A stretch of 64,000 nt of DNA from Metaphire vulgaris (GCA_018105865.1 CM030834.1:4571257-4635256), one strand, 5' to 3'. Counted from the first letter of the stretch, positions 53,289-64,000 are shown. The notes: generated from the sequence alone by a model not told the origin. Numbers and translations are program-made.

Positions 53289-54783
53289 AGATTTCTGAAT
53301 TCTGGGGAAAATGGAGCTTCTGGAAACTTAATTAATTATAAAAGGACAATAAGCACTTCTGTACATCTTTTATTCCTGTATTCATTATTTGAATTTAGGT
53401 ATTTGTGAATTTTCAGTTGTAAGAATTGCACTTTGCTGCAAATTTTCAAAAAAATGTTATGGCAAAATATGTATTAGACCAAATATATTTCAATGTTTGC
53501 TGTGAAATTGATTTTGAATTTGATATTGAACTTTCTAACCTTTCAATTTTGGCTCAACATCCGTAATTGACCAAGTGTCGAGCTTTAATGATGGTTGACT
53601 TGTTTGTGAAGGCAGCAGACCCTGTGTTGAATTTCTAAGACCCTGTTCAAATGCTGCCTCTGCTCCAGAGGCAGACTTTAGCTTCTTCTTCTTCAGGTGC
53701 TCTGTCCAAAGACAAATTCCTTACTCTAGCGTTACCACTCCTCTCTATTTTGAGCTTTTATCTTCAGGGCTGAATATTTGTTTTTTTGCCGTAGTGTTGA
53801 ACAACCACTCCAGCACCATGTCCTTGGACGGTTATGGACGCCCTTTCTGAGCTTTCCCATTAATTTTTCCTTCTAGTACTAGAACTTCTAAGGGATGATT
53901 CTTCTCTCAGAACACGACCTATCCACTTCTTTTGTCTAGTACAAATAGTGTTTATTAGGCTTTTCTTCTATCATCTTCCAGACTTCTTTATTGATTATTT
54001 TTTCCATCCAGATGATTTTCTCCATTCTTCGCCGTTCCACTTTTCGAATGCCTGTAGTCTCTTTATGTCTGAGCGTCCAAGTCTCTGATCCATAGAGTGT
54101 CGCTGGCCAGATCAGTGTTTCGACCAATCGTTTTTTCCGATTTCAGTTAAACGACTTTAATGGAACTTAGAAATTCAGTTGAGCAGCAGTGCCCAACGAA
54201 ATCGATTTTCAGCTGTGTGCTTACTAAACATTTGATGTTTAGTAAGGGTGCCATTATACCAAGAATAATTTTGAACCAGTTGTCTTTATTTCAGTTACTT
54301 TGTTGTCACTTGCACAAATTTGTCAGTTTTATTTTTGAACAGTAAATACTTCTTCCCATCTGCACTCTTATTAAATTGGAACATTGATCAGTTTGACTGT
54401 TGCGGAAAAATTAATTTGTTTTATCAAGAAACAGTATATTAAGGTACATAATGTGTGCATTATTTATTTAAATAACTTGCACTATCTTTATACAATTGTG
54501 GTGATGTATGCACTTGTGTTGGGTGGATTATATACTTAAAATATTTGATGTATGAAAATATTTCTTTGTCAGTTCCTATTTTTCACTCAGGGACAGTTTT
54601 GTGCTGTGCTTAGGCCTTGTTTTGTGTATTTTGAGCAAGTTGTAGTCAGAAATGAAATTTTATGTCATTCTGGTAAATATGCATACTTACTTTCTGAAGA
54701 GATAACTGAAAAGCTGTGCTGAATATTGGAACTGTAACTGATTCTGATTAAATCATCATTTCTACAGAGGCTTGGTCCACGAC
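53289..54783. other. Probable coronin-7 3' UTR and LINE relic
   Basis: 53289-53680 is AT-rich and likely 3' UTR, but no AATAAA is placed where I could call a cleavage site with confidence. 53690-54155 is a minus-strand LINE relic (separate entry). 54156-54783 shows nothing recognised. Confidence 0.4.
53690..54155 (-). mobile_element. LINE RT C-terminal fragment
   Basis: The minus strand reads VETLIWPATLYGSETWTLR, then IRKVERRRMEKIIW, the segment C-terminal to the RT core in RTE-like or related LINEs. The same protein region is found in the 25250 fragment. Several stops; truncated on both sides. Confidence 0.7.
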
Positions 54784-54952
54784 CAGGGTGCGATTTGTGA
54801 CCTGGAGCAGTGGGGGGGGGATATGTTGAGCTTGGGGGATGTAGTTGTTGGAAACTGTAGCAGTGGGGGGATGTAGTGGTGGGGGATGTAGCAGTAGGAG
54901 GGATGCAGTTGGGCAGTGGGGAGATTCCCCCCTCCCCGCAAATCGCGCCCTG
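54784..54952. mobile_element. hAT-like MITE, CAGGGTGCGATTTG termini
   Basis: 169 bp, ends CAGGGTGCGATTTG and CAAATCGCGCCCTG, perfect duplication TCCACGAC (54776-54783 and 54953-54960). The interior is a set of GGGGGATGTAG(C/T)(A/T)G(T/G)-like short tandem units. Confidence 0.9.
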
Positions 54953-55214
54953 TCCACGACCTCCAGCATTTTGCAGTGTGCATGTCTCTCTCTGATGGAT
55001 TTATTGTTGGCTTTATTGAACTATTTCTGCTCTTGTTTCTTTAGCCTTCTTCGCAAACTGTATCCATTTTCCCCTCAATCTTCATTTCATTTTACTTTCT
55101 TTCTTCTGCATGTTTTGTCATATTTTGCATTTTTCAGTTTTGTTTGGCTGATTTGCCACTCTAGGGGGTCTGTGAGGTGGGGAGTTACAGCTAAGCTAAA
55201 AACTTGCAATCATC
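54953..55214. other. Pyrimidine-rich spacer, no feature
   Basis: T- and C-rich unique sequence with no recognisable product. Confidence 0.5.
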
Positions 55215-55495
55215 GCTAAAAGGTAAAGGTAACTCCATAGGCCAGTGCGGATGCATCGGAGAACCGAAGGGTTAGCACCTTCAGTTTTACACGGCAGCGG
55301 CTGAATGGGAGCGGATTGCCAGCCTTTCCCTTGCCGCCTTTCCTTCCACTGAGTTAATACCTGATGTACTCATTCACAGTGAGTCGACTGAGTGCGCTTG
55401 GGACAGAAACAACCGATATGTTTCTGCTGTGGCTGGGAGTCAATTAAGATCGGCAGACCAGTGCGCTAACCACTGTTGCACCGCACACCACCAAT
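55215..55495 (-). mobile_element. Probable tRNA-derived SINE
   Basis: On the minus strand the element starts near 55495 with GTGCGGTGCAACAGTGGTTA, then GCGCACTGGTCTGCCGATC, an A-box-type head. It continues for about 270 bases and ends CATCCGCACTGGCCTATGGA, then GTTACCTTTACCTTTT, a short tandem tail typical of SINEs. The B box is decayed. Confidence 0.5.
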
Positions 55496-56389
55496 CATCA
55501 CTCAAACTTGGAATTGTGAGGCGCTTGATACACTAGCAGAACACAGCCATTAGGCAATCATTAAGATTCATTCCTTCTAGTGACATGTGCCAATCATCTT
55601 TGAGTCTGACTCCCAACTTAGAAACTCTGTCCATACCATCATTGTAGTCATCTCAATTTTTGGGATTTTTTTTATTCAAGCTGTGTCTGTATCATTCCTG
55701 ATTTTTATCTTACTAACTTGTTTATGCTTCTTGTCCTGAAAAGAATAAACTTGGAAGAATTATTTTACTGAATAGTGGACTTTTAGCAAATCAGTTTAAA
55801 TATTCATAGGAACAGAAGCCAATGCAGTCTCATAAATGAGGCAATCAACTGATCTTTTGGCTTTTTTTCCATTTTAAGGTTTTAAGTTGCATTTCCTTAC
55901 TTTGACTACCGGGTACTCTCTGAGTGGTTAGGTATGATTTTGTGGTTTTCATTTTTGTGTATGGTGATTTTCTGGTGTTCAAGAGTAATGACAGTGAAAG
56001 TGGAAGAAACAAGTAAAAAAATATGACTATATTTGGTCTTTGCTTAACTTCACTTGCATGTTGAGAGCTGTATTGACTGGCCTGAATTTAAAATGTGTTT
56101 TTGCTGTATTCTTTAAATATTATAGTCAGCTTCGGTGTGAATAACAGTTGCTTGCATGTACAGTGTAATGAGCAATGTCTCACGCAACTGAGCAAATTCA
56201 TTTATTCAAATGAAGAAGCAGTGATACCTGTTAAGGATTTAATTTATAGTGGACATTAAACAGTCTTTTGAACCGAATATAGGTCACTAACTGCAACATT
56301 GTTATTTAATGTGTAACTTTATTACATATTGCAATACCGAGGCATCAGTCTGCTGAAATATGGACTTCCAAAGTAATGAAGCTTTACAA
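55496..56389. other. Intergenic, nothing recognised
   Basis: AT-rich sequence; an AATAAA at 55744 is the only element of note and could be a late polyadenylation signal, but there is no evidence tying it to the coronin-7 transcript. Confidence 0.5.
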
Positions 56390-56665
56390 CCTTGGCTGTA
56401 GGTAATGATTGTAGCAACTTTGGCAAGCGTTCGGTTCGGTTCAATTGTAGCAAGTTTGGCGAGCGTTCGGTTGTAAGGGGAAATCCATGGCTGTGGAATG
56501 CTCTACCAGACAGCGTAACCTTGTCGAACTTCTACGATCAATTTGCGAAGAACTTGAGGACACATTTATTTGTGACTTCTTATGAATGTTAAATATGTAC
56601 AGCGCCCTTGACTTTGGCAGACGCCATGTGTACGGCACTATATAAATTGTCTAAATAATAATAAT
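56390..56665 (+). mobile_element. CR1/L2-type LINE 3' end
   Basis: The + strand encodes RGNPWLWNALPDSVTLSNFY, then FAKNLRTHLF, the C-terminal block of the RT ORF. The 3' UTR reads TACAGCGCCCTTGACTTTGG, then CGGCACTATATAAATTG, and an (ATA)n tail at 56650-56665. Confidence 0.75.
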
Positions 56666-57264
56666 AACTGCTTGCTGTGCTGAAACTTAGAGAGGTAATG
56701 CATTTCTCAGAAAGGAAGATATGCTTTACATTTGTTTGGATAATTGTCACAATTTGTCAGTTACAGTTGTCAAGTTTTCTATTTATCAGAGAAAGCTGTC
56801 ATCATGACTTGCTCTGCTGAGGGTTGAAATAATATTGCATTTAGACAGAATTTTTGCTTTGCACAACATAATTTATGTTATATTGCAGAAGAGTATAAAA
56901 TGCAATATTTTGTGGTCTTTAGCATTGGGATCAAATGGCCAATTGAAGACAGCATCAATATATAAGTAAGTAACGTTCAGATTATTGTGGTGCCTCATCC
57001 ACAGGTGGACTGCGTGAACACATTACAGAGTTAATATAATATATATTACACTTGCTGTTTGCCCATCAAACACGGTGGGGGAGCGTGGCTGTTTTTTTCA
57101 TACCTGATTATATTCAGCCAAATGCTTCTTTATATGTAAACAATTTCCTTAGATCCTCCTGTAAAATTTTAGCATCATCATCAGAGTTGATATTTCTGTA
57201 TATCTTTGTATCATTGGCAAACTTTGAACTTTTTGATAGTAATCCTTCACCAATATTTATATAT
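56666..57264. other. Intergenic, possible LINE relic
   Basis: 57070-57280 encodes a decayed stretch (for example LYVNNFLRSSCKILASSSELIFLYIFVSLANF) that I cannot assign. Otherwise nothing is recognised. Confidence 0.35.
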
Positions 57265-57465
57265 GTTACAGTCAAAGTATGAAATCAGGGAATGTTGACA
57301 TTGCCTGAAATTTTTAGGCAATGTCGACATAAGCCGTTTCACTCGGGCAATGACATTGACTGAAATTGTTAGGCATTGTTTAACAATGCCTGAAATTTGC
57401 TCAGATTTTCTACACACTTTGCCTGAAATCTTTATCTGTGATGGAATAGCACTGTATATAGAGCT
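57265..57465. repeat. Partial copy of the GTTACAGTCAAAG foldback family
   Basis: Starts GTTACAGTCAAAGTATG and contains short dyads such as ATTGCCT...AGGCAAT and AGGCATTG...CAATGCCT. Its second half (GCTCAGATTTTCTACACACT, then CTTTATCTGTGATGGAATAG) is found reverse-complemented in the complete element at 58293-58571. Confidence 0.7.
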
Positions 57466-57513
57466 ATGCATGCACCAATGTGTAACATAAAAAATTAAAT
57501 GAGTTGCAAATTA

Positions 57514-57912
57514 GGGGCCGTCCATATATTACATAACAACTGAGGGTTCTTGAGATTTAGGCGATTTTGCGTACGGGAGAGGGGGCACAACTGAATTTGT
57601 ACGTACGTACATTCAAATTTATAAATAGATAGAAGGCTGGTATATTCACACAAACATTTGATTTGAACAAAATTACTTCCTCACGGTCAAACAAAGGGTC
57701 CTGCCTATTGTTCCCATGGTTGTTTAAATATTAAAAACATTTAATTTAATAGTAAACAAATGCTTTTTGGCTATGGCTAAAATTTAATTTTCACCGTGTG
57801 GGGGTTGCTAATTTGTACGTATGCATGAGGGGGTTAACCAAAATGTACGGTGTGCAACAGGGGGAGGGTTTGAAAATATTACTTTTTACATACCTACTAT
57901 ATGGATGGCCCC
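57514..57912. mobile_element. MITE with 3-bp TSD, GGGGCCGTCCATATATTACA terminus
   Basis: 399 bp, ends GGGGCCGTCCATATA and TATATGGATGGCCCC, direct repeat TTA on both sides (57511-57513 and 57913-57915). AACATTTGTACGTA-like text lies inside. PIF/Harbinger-like by ends and duplication length. Confidence 0.8.
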
Positions 57913-57951
57913 TTAAATGTTGCAAGCAATTATATAAAACAGTTCTGAAAC

Positions 57952-58129
57952 CAGTGGCGGCTCCACATAGGGGGCCTGGAGGGGCCCGTGCCCCCTATTG
58001 AGTGCCTGCCCCCCCAGTGACCTCCTGTTGATAGACTACATACCTAACAACCAATGGTTGCCCCCATGATTAGAAGTTGCTACCCCAACGCTCCCCCCAC
58101 TTGCCAAATTCTGGATTCTGATTCCACTG
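57952..58129. mobile_element. hAT-like MITE, second copy of the 178-bp family
   Basis: 178 bp, left end CAGTGGCGGCTC, right end degenerate (GATTCCACTG), perfect duplication TCTGAAAC (57944-57951 and 58130-58137). Internal text CCCTATTGAGTGCCTG and CCCCATGATTAGAAGTTGC matches 23011-23188. Confidence 0.9.
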
Positions 58130-58255
58130 TCTGAAACATTAATAACTGCCAAAAACTTTATTAAGTTCAAATGAAATAAAGGAACAAGCAGTAATAGAAA
58201 ACAGTTCTACAACATTAATAACACACACACACACATATATATATATGTGTGTATG

Positions 58256-58292
<37 letters not shown>

Positions 58293-58297
<5 letters not shown>

Positions 58298-58571
58298 AGT
58301 CAAAGTGTGAAATCAGGCAATGTTGACATTGCCTGAAATTTTTAGGCAATTTCGACATATGCCGACATTTACAGTACCTGCTGCTATTCCATCACAGATA
58401 AAGATTTCAGGCAAAGTGTGTAGAAAATCTGAGCAAATTTCAGGCATTGTTAAACAATGCCTAACAATTTCAGTCAATGTCGACATTGCCCGAGTGAAAC
58501 GGCTTAAGTCGACATTGCCTAAAAATTTCAGGCAATGTCAACATTCCCTGATTTCACACTTTAACTGTAAC
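58293..58571. repeat. Foldback element, GTTACAGTCAAAGTGTGAAA ends
   Basis: The left 57 bases (GTTACAGTCAAAGTGTGAAA, TCAGGCAATGTTGACATTGC, CTGAAATTTTTAGGCAAT) are answered by a nearly perfect inverted copy ending TTCACACTTTAACTGTAAC. The interior holds more ATTGCCT/AGGCAAT dyads. No target duplication could be confirmed because the left flank is (GT)n. Confidence 0.75.
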
Positions 58572-58677
58572 ATGTATAAGGCAATGTCATTGAGCCCTGA
58601 GGGAGAGCAACATGTAGCCAATAATAAAATTACGTTGTGTCATAATAACAACTGCCTCGTCCAAAGGAGACGGTGTT

Positions 58678-58679
<2 letters not shown>

Positions 58680-58744
<65 letters not shown>
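58680..58744. repeat. (GT)n microsatellite
   Basis: About 32 GT units; Cys-Val and Thr-His ORFs across it are artefacts. Confidence 0.97.
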
Positions 58745-58748
<4 letters not shown>

Positions 58749-59102
58749 CGCTAATTATTTTATTATTATTATAAAGCAAAGACACGTGGGCTTTCACTAT
58801 TTCACCCACTCCCGTGGCGGTTCCAGGAATTCTTGGTGGGGGGATGAAAACATTTTTGGAAGTTGGTGGGGGATGCAAAGTGAAGAAGAAAAACATGAAA
58901 AAAGAGAAAAAGGTCATTGTTAGTAGTGTTTTGCTCACTAAATGTTAAAAACCTTGCCAAAAAGGCCGACAAGCAAGAAAAAGGTCATTTGCAGTATTTT
59001 TGACTAAATTTTTAAAAACTCCGGAAAATTGGCCGACAAGTAAAAAAAGGTCATCCGGAACCCCGGCGGGGCTGTGGGGGATGCATCCACATTCATCAAC
59101 AT

Positions 59103-59416
59103 CAGGCCCTCCGAGAGGGGGGCAACTGCACAGGGGCCCGGCGGCCTGGAGGGGGCCCGGGCCGATGATGAATACGTATAATTAACAATAAAATGAATAA
59201 TAACACTAAAGAATGGTTAAAATGTCAGTCCAGCAGAGGGGCCCGGCGAGCAGAAGGGGGCCCGGGACGGCTGAGAAGCAAAAAAGGTCGTCAACACTTC
59301 TTTATAATTTTATAATAAAAACGGCTGACGAGCAAAAAAAGGTCAGGAAATTAATACTTCTCAAGGGCCGGTCGACCATTCTGCACAGGGGCCCGGAATT
59401 TCTCTCGGAGGGCCTG
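59103..59416. mobile_element. hAT-like MITE, CAGGCCCTCCGAGAG termini
   Basis: 314 bp, perfect termini CAGGCCCTCCGAGAG / CTCTCGGAGGGCCTG, perfect duplication ATCAACAT (59095-59102 and 59417-59424). Internal text GATGATGAATACGTATAATT and AATAATAACACTAAAG is shared with 43609-43881. Two copies of the recurrent dyad lie at 59272-59293 and 59326-59345. Confidence 0.92.
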
Positions 59417-60343
59417 ATCAACATGGTGAAACCGCCACTGCCCACTCCATATTCACCGGCGGTAGACTTCAAGGCGAATTCGTAATGCTATAAGTGAAAA
59501 TACACGTAAATCAAAGCAATGGCTCTTTTACAGCACATTGTCATTGGCGTAGCACAAAACGCAGACACGCAGAAGAATAAAAAAGGGACCCATAACCGAT
59601 TGCCGTGATTGCCTTAGTTGATGCTTCCGTCAAATTAATTACACTTGAATTCAGCCGATAGGCGATAGCAATTTTGGTGACGGCAAAAATAACTGAAAGC
59701 AGTGGTTCTTTTACAGCACTGTGGCTGTGAGGCGAGTGGCTACTTGGCCGGTGATTATGGGGTTGGTGGGTGGCCACTGGGCCTGGGACTTTGGCATGGC
59801 AGTGTCAGTGGGGTCTATTGATTTTCCCTTCAGATGATGTGGATGAAAATCACGCAGACTGGTGCCAGCTTTAAACAGCGGATGAGAAGGAGGAGGGTAG
59901 GAGGCTGGCATGGGCGAAAGCATCGGCCGTCGGTGCGGCGTCGGTCGTCGCTGACGGTGGGAGGGAGGGTCTGTTTCGAGGGTCTTCTTGGCATCTGTAG
60001 TGAACGGACGCTTTGAGACGCTTAGCGTTGTTGATGATCAGCAGTTCGAAGTTAGTGTGATTTTGATGTTTGCGTTCACATGAGGAAATTGTAGTGATCG
60101 AGGTTTTCTGTAGAACTTTGATATCTGGAGACTTTTTCTCTAAGAGATTTTTCCAGTGACCAGATAAGCGCATGTTCGTGCTAAAGACATCGACTGCGTC
60201 CGATTAAGGTGCGTGGTCTGAGCTGATCTCTTCTGTTGACAAAATCTTGCTTCGAAATGCTCATTGGCCTGGCTACGAAGATCGACGACGACCCCCAGCT
60301 GGGGTCAAACTACAGGAGGAGGCCAATAATTTTGGGGAGGGAG
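59417..60343. other. CpG-containing region, no supported gene
   Basis: 59830-60010 is CpG- and purine-rich and 60010-60230 looks like single-copy sequence. A 100-codon minus-strand ORF (60173 to 59871) has no recognisable similarity. It could mark the 5' end of an unseen gene, but splice sites and homology are lacking. Confidence 0.4.
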
Positions 60344-60539
60344 CAGTGGCGTAGCCAGCTTATGCAAAGTGGGGTTGTTAACTGGAGGCACTATGCAACT
60401 GAACTCCAGCGGGGGCCGCGGCCGACCCCCACTACAGCCATCCTTCAACAAAAGTCAACGGATTTACATCAATTGTATTGGTCATATTTTTAATGGGGTT
60501 GTTTGAACAAGCCCAAGCAACCCCGTCGGTGCGCCACTG
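60344..60539. mobile_element. hAT-like MITE, CAGTGGCGTAGCCAG terminus
   Basis: 196 bp, left end CAGTGGCGTAGCCAG, right end GTGCGCCACTG. Flanks GGAGGGAG and GGAGGGTG agree at 7 of 8. GGGGTTGTT and its inverse AACAACCCC lie inside. Confidence 0.8.
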
Positions 60540-60855
60540 GGAGGGTGTTCGGATCCCCACTGCTCTTTTGACAAATCTATTATCTAAGAGTGTGCATATA
60601 ATAATGACTGCAAAAGTGTTGCAAAGAATGAATTGATTGCAATTTATTGATGGAAGCTTTTGGAAGATTATAGTAGAGGGAGTTGCAGTAGGTACCAGTA
60701 ATCTAATATGGAGTGGGCTATTGAAGTGGCGATTGTGGAGGCAGTTTTGGTATTGAGGCAAGGACTTTGGCAATGAAGATCATGAACATGAACATAGACT
60801 TTTGAAAGTTGAAATATTTGTGATTCAAAGTTTAGATAAGAATCAAATTTGAATC
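60540..60855. other. Intergenic, nothing recognised
   Basis: AT-rich spacer between two MITEs; minus-strand ORFs here do not resemble known proteins. Confidence 0.5.
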
Positions 60856-61919
60856 TAGGGTTTCCAACTGTGACAAATTTCAATAAAGGACATCGATCAA
60901 AAACATAAGCACAGGTGTTTTTAACTTTTAATTATCATCAAAATCGTTTTTTAAAAAGTTGAATTTTGCAATAGGCTATAGCCTAGGCCTTAGGCTAAGC
61001 TGTTATTTCTTAAATTATATTTGTTCTGACTTTTTGCACACTTCAGGAACTGTGGATCATGTTTTATTTTTTCCTGAAAATTCACAACAAATGTCTTGCA
61101 AGTTAAAGTATATGAAAAGCTCATTTATCATTAGTTCTACAGAGCATCTCTTTCTTTCATTGCGCCATTTAGATGACATTGCACTAAAGATGTGTTCACA
61201 GTAAGGGACTGTCCATAAATGACGTAGCACACTTAGGGGGGAAGGGGTTCAAACATTTGTGACGAAGTGTGACAACGGGGAGGGGGTTTCCAGAAATGTA
61301 ATGTCACTTAATGCTAAATATTGTTATTAATAATGCAATGCAATGCTATCACAAAGTTGAACGTATTTTACACTTAAAATTCTTTTTTTTAAACAATTCG
61401 AACAAGTTTCTGAATATCGCTTCAACTGTGATAATTATAATGAGTATTTTCAAACGTATTCATTGCAATACCTGCTTCATTCAGACATTAGAAATGGGGG
61501 CGGTGGTTAACGTGTTGTGATGTCATTTTTTAGGGGGTCTGACATTTTGTGACGACTTGTGATGAGGGGGAGGTAAAAAACTGCCAAAATTGCGTGACGT
61601 CATTTATGGACGGCCCGTTAACGTACTTATGATTAACACTTTTCAAGATCCTGTGCCATTTGCTGCTCATTGTTTTGCATTCTGTAAATAGTTCAGCGCT
61701 CTGAATCGAGCTAAAACTTGTTTGAAAGAGTGCAACTTCATGAAATAGATCATCCATTCATGAGGTTTGATTCCTGGGATAAAAGCCTTGAAAAAGCACC
61801 AGCATTGATTTTTTGATATAAAGGACAAATAGCTTCTTTTCTAAATGTTAAAAAGGACATGGACTCAAAATGTCCATTAAAGGACTGTCCTTTGAAATAA
61901 AGGACGGTTGGCAGCGATA
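60856..61919. mobile_element. hAT-like element, TAGGGTTTCCAAC terminus, with nested MITE
   Basis: 1,064 bp, left end TAGGGTTTCCAACTG, right end ACGGTTGGCAGCGATA (imperfect inverted repeats), perfect duplication TTTGAATC (60848-60855 and 61920-61927). AAAGGACAT blocks are repeated near both ends. The segment 61205-61616 is a later MITE insertion. Confidence 0.8.
61205..61616. mobile_element. MITE, GGGACTGTCCATAAATGACG terminus (nested)
   Basis: 412 bp, ends GGGACTGTCCATAAATGACG and TGACGTCATTTATGGACGGCC (C follows). It is inserted in the hAT-like element 60856-61919. Related to the GGGGCYGTCCAT family, but a 3-bp duplication is not evident (TAA left, GTT right). The subterminal text ACATTTGTGACGAAGTGTGA recurs, more diverged, in the 16149 fragment. 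Confidence 0.75.
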
Positions 61920-61974
61920 TTTGAATCTGAGATTTTTTGCAGTTGGAATGGGGGTTATGGAAGTGTCAGTAGCC

Positions 61975-62450
61975 AAAACTAGCTAAGAATTGTCAATATT
62001 TTTGAGTTGTTGGGTAGTCCAGTTAAAATAAATCCTGTTTTAGATGGTTTAAGAGCAAGGAGATTAGATGACATCCATGTAGAAATTAATGAAAATGCTG
62101 ATTCAAAGCTCAGTGATAGATGTATTAAATGAAGAAGGTGAAACAGAAAGGAATAGCTGAGTGTCATCGGCATAGAGTTGGTGATTTATATTGAGGGAAT
62201 TAATTAAAGATGAAAGTGGTGTGGTGTAAAGGCTGAACAGTACAGGTCCAAGGACGGATCCTTGAGGCACTCCATAATCTACACTGTGGTCTGTACTTTA
62301 TAAGCCTCGACAGGTTTTTGTTAAACCCATTGAAATTACTTGAATTTAATGCATTGAAACTGTTATGAGATTGCCAGTTTATATAAAGTCACGGACACCA
62401 GATACTGAGTAAAAGCACAAGAAAGTTCTAGGTAAGAGGAATCAGTCCAT
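61975..62450 (-). mobile_element. CR1/L2-type LINE RT fragment
   Basis: The minus strand reads [20 protein letters not shown] (motif B), then [15 protein letters not shown] (motif C, catalytic YADD) near 62180, then a frame break, then [20 protein letters not shown] and KPSKTGFILTGLP. This is a well-preserved piece of the CR1/L2 RT core. Both ends are missing. Confidence 0.8.
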
Positions 62451-64000
62451 TGATTCAACAAGCATTAGGATCATTTGATATCAAATGCACCATGTGCAAA
62501 GTGTTTTGCCTAGAGTGAATGTTTTTTTACTTCTAAAAGTTATGTATAAGTACTCTTATGTCCTTTTCTGTTTCTGCCTATTTTCCTTTTCAGTTCTGTT
62601 GTCTGCAAGGAGATTTAACTTATGGACAGGCCAGAGATCTAAATTCTGACCAGAATTAACAGAGTGGACTTTAAGGTGTAGTCTACTGTATAGGAGGAAG
62701 AGTATGGCCACTTAGTATTTGTCTGCTGAATGAGTTCCTCTGAAACCAGTTAACAACCTCTCTGATGCATCAAAGTTTCCTCTGTTCTCTGATTGAGTCT
62801 TAGACCCTCTTGCCTACTGCTCAAGGGCGTAAAACACGGGGGACGGCGGGGATGGTCCCCCCAATAATTAGTAAGAGGGGGACAGAGTATCAATTATCCC
62901 TCCTAATATTTTGTACCTTTTGATAAAATCACTCATTTCGGATGACCTTTTTTCTCGTTGGACAGGGAAAGATATAAGGATGATGTGTTTTTTTGCTTGT
63001 CAAGACTTTTTGGGAGACGAAAAGGGGGTCTGGCCTGACTTTATAGACGATTCTATCCCCCCCATGTTGACGCCAGGTTTATACCACTGCTACTGCTTCT
63101 CATGACTTACCTTCAGGTTCATTTTATGCACTATTTGCTCTTTGTAATTCAAAGGCAAAGAGTGCATGCGCTGGTTTTGAGACAATATTTTAGATAAAAA
63201 TATTTCTGATTTAAGTTACTTACCTCTTTAGAAGTGAACATAACCCATGTTAAGAATCTAAATGTCAAATGCTCAGCTTTTCTTTCTGATTTTGATCAGC
63301 AATTGTGAGGCCTGATCAGTTTTCTGACTGCAGATAGGCGCAGAGTTTATTGTTGAGTAAAATGAAGCAAGTGAGACAGTTGCTGTTAAAGCTTCTAGCA
63401 GTAGTCCAATATAGTTTTATCCGAAAATACAATGTTTAATGCTTGAACTTCAAATGGTAAGTTTCTATATATTCATTCTTGCACATTTGAAGACAACTTT
63501 AAAGTGGTGAAAGCAATTGATATATATAAAGGTTTTCATAACACAAACGCTAGAAGTCAGACACTGATACTAAACTGTTCTGTGTTGTATTTTTGTAGGT
63601 TTGATTTGGTTCTTGTCTCGAATTCTTTTCAGCTTTTGTTGTAAGATAAGAGTCAATTGCAATTTACCATTTAAGAGCTCCACCCTATAGATATTTCTTT
63701 GCAGCACGAAAACTGTTTGTTATTGTAGGCTTTATTTAGAGAGGTTTCACGTTATTTGAAGCAGTGATAGCAGTTAAATAAATATGGTTTCGTGATGAGT
63801 TTTCACAATTCAGTGCTATTGTCTTTCCACATTTGATAAAACCAACACTTGACTGAAATAGATTGTCTAACTGCAGATCCATTCCATATGTAAGTTTTTT
63901 TAGCTTGTTGAAAGCATTGTGCTTCTTTTAATGAATATACATCTGTTATGGCATAATCTTTCATTGCCTGAATAAATTCTGCATACTGTAAATTTCACCC
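62451..64000. other. Intergenic; one MITE-like fragment
   Basis: 62826-63095 has G-rich text and two copies of the recurrent motif (GATGACCTTTTTTCTCGTTG at 62941, GATGTGTTTTTTTGCTTGTC at 62981), so it is probably a decayed MITE whose ends I could not define. 63100-64000 is AT-rich with nothing recognised. Confidence 0.45.

Larger units (their letters stand above)
58130..59102. other. (GT)n tracts, foldback element and MITE debris
   Basis: (GT)n occurs at 58262-58295 and 58680-58744, with the foldback 58293-58571 between them. 58815-59090 looks like a decayed hAT-like MITE (GGCGGTTCCAGGAATTC, GGGGGATG...GGGGGATGCATCC), with three copies of the recurrent motif (about 58901-58920, 58967-58988 and 59033-59055), but its ends are not clear. 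Confidence 0.5.

Noticed and set aside
59871..60173. 100-codon minus-strand ORF
   Set aside because: No similarity recognised and no splice or start context; left as an unassigned CpG-containing patch.
61205..61616. A 3-bp target duplication for this MITE
   Set aside because: Flanks read TAA and GTT; I could not confirm a duplication, so only the inverted ends support the call.

Overview
This is a window of an animal (metazoan) genome, most probably from a marine invertebrate; I cannot name the phylum. The evidence is one multi-exon gene with GT/AG introns of about 100 to 3,700 bases, TTAGGG-type telomere-like repeats, long dinucleotide, trinucleotide and pentanucleotide microsatellites, and a dense, diverse load of DNA transposons and non-LTR retrotransposons. 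No bacterial-style operon, CRISPR array, rRNA gene or intact tRNA gene was seen.

The only confident host gene is a complete coronin-7 (CORO7/POD-1 type) gene on the + strand, CDS 31058-53288. I reconstruct 26 coding exons with consistent phases: 2,886 coding bases including the stop, 961 residues. The product has two tandem coronin beta-propeller modules, a low-complexity linker and an acidic C-terminal tail. The last exon is only 9 bases (two Asp codons and the stop). Mobile elements fill many of its introns, but none interrupts an exon.

The left 30 kb is a transposon graveyard. (1) 1-9509 holds microsatellites, several MITEs and a diverged duplicated repeat. (2) 9510-12908 is a nearly intact non-LTR retrotransposon: N-terminal zinc finger, a reverse transcriptase with a YLDD active site, then a restriction-like endonuclease in a shifted frame. 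It is flanked on both sides by (TA)n. (3) 13155-15459 is a hAT-like element split by a second MITE that itself carries LINE fragments. (4) 17936-23951 is a 6 kb hAT element with a perfect 8-bp target duplication; it contains a wrecked hAT transposase, a broken THAP-domain gene and five further hAT MITEs, one nested inside another. (5) 24015-25130 is a minisatellite of about 25 copies of a 45-47 bp unit. (6) 25250-26785 is a minus-strand LINE fragment with an inverted 5' end and a 420-bp (TAATA)n tract.

The right 10 kb (54-64 kb) carries more hAT and 3-bp-TSD MITEs, LINE relics and foldback repeats, with no gene I can support.

Most MITEs were called by reading both ends and the flanking target duplications. 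About 21 elements have 8-bp (once 9-bp) duplications typical of hAT, 13 of them perfect. Three have TTAA ends like piggyBac. Five share a GGGRC-YGTCCAT terminus, and four of those have a 3-bp duplication. The most unusual observation is a short dyad (TGAC-R-AGC, an A-run, then GGTC-R-TC) that recurs about 18 times inside otherwise unrelated MITE families of at least two superfamilies.
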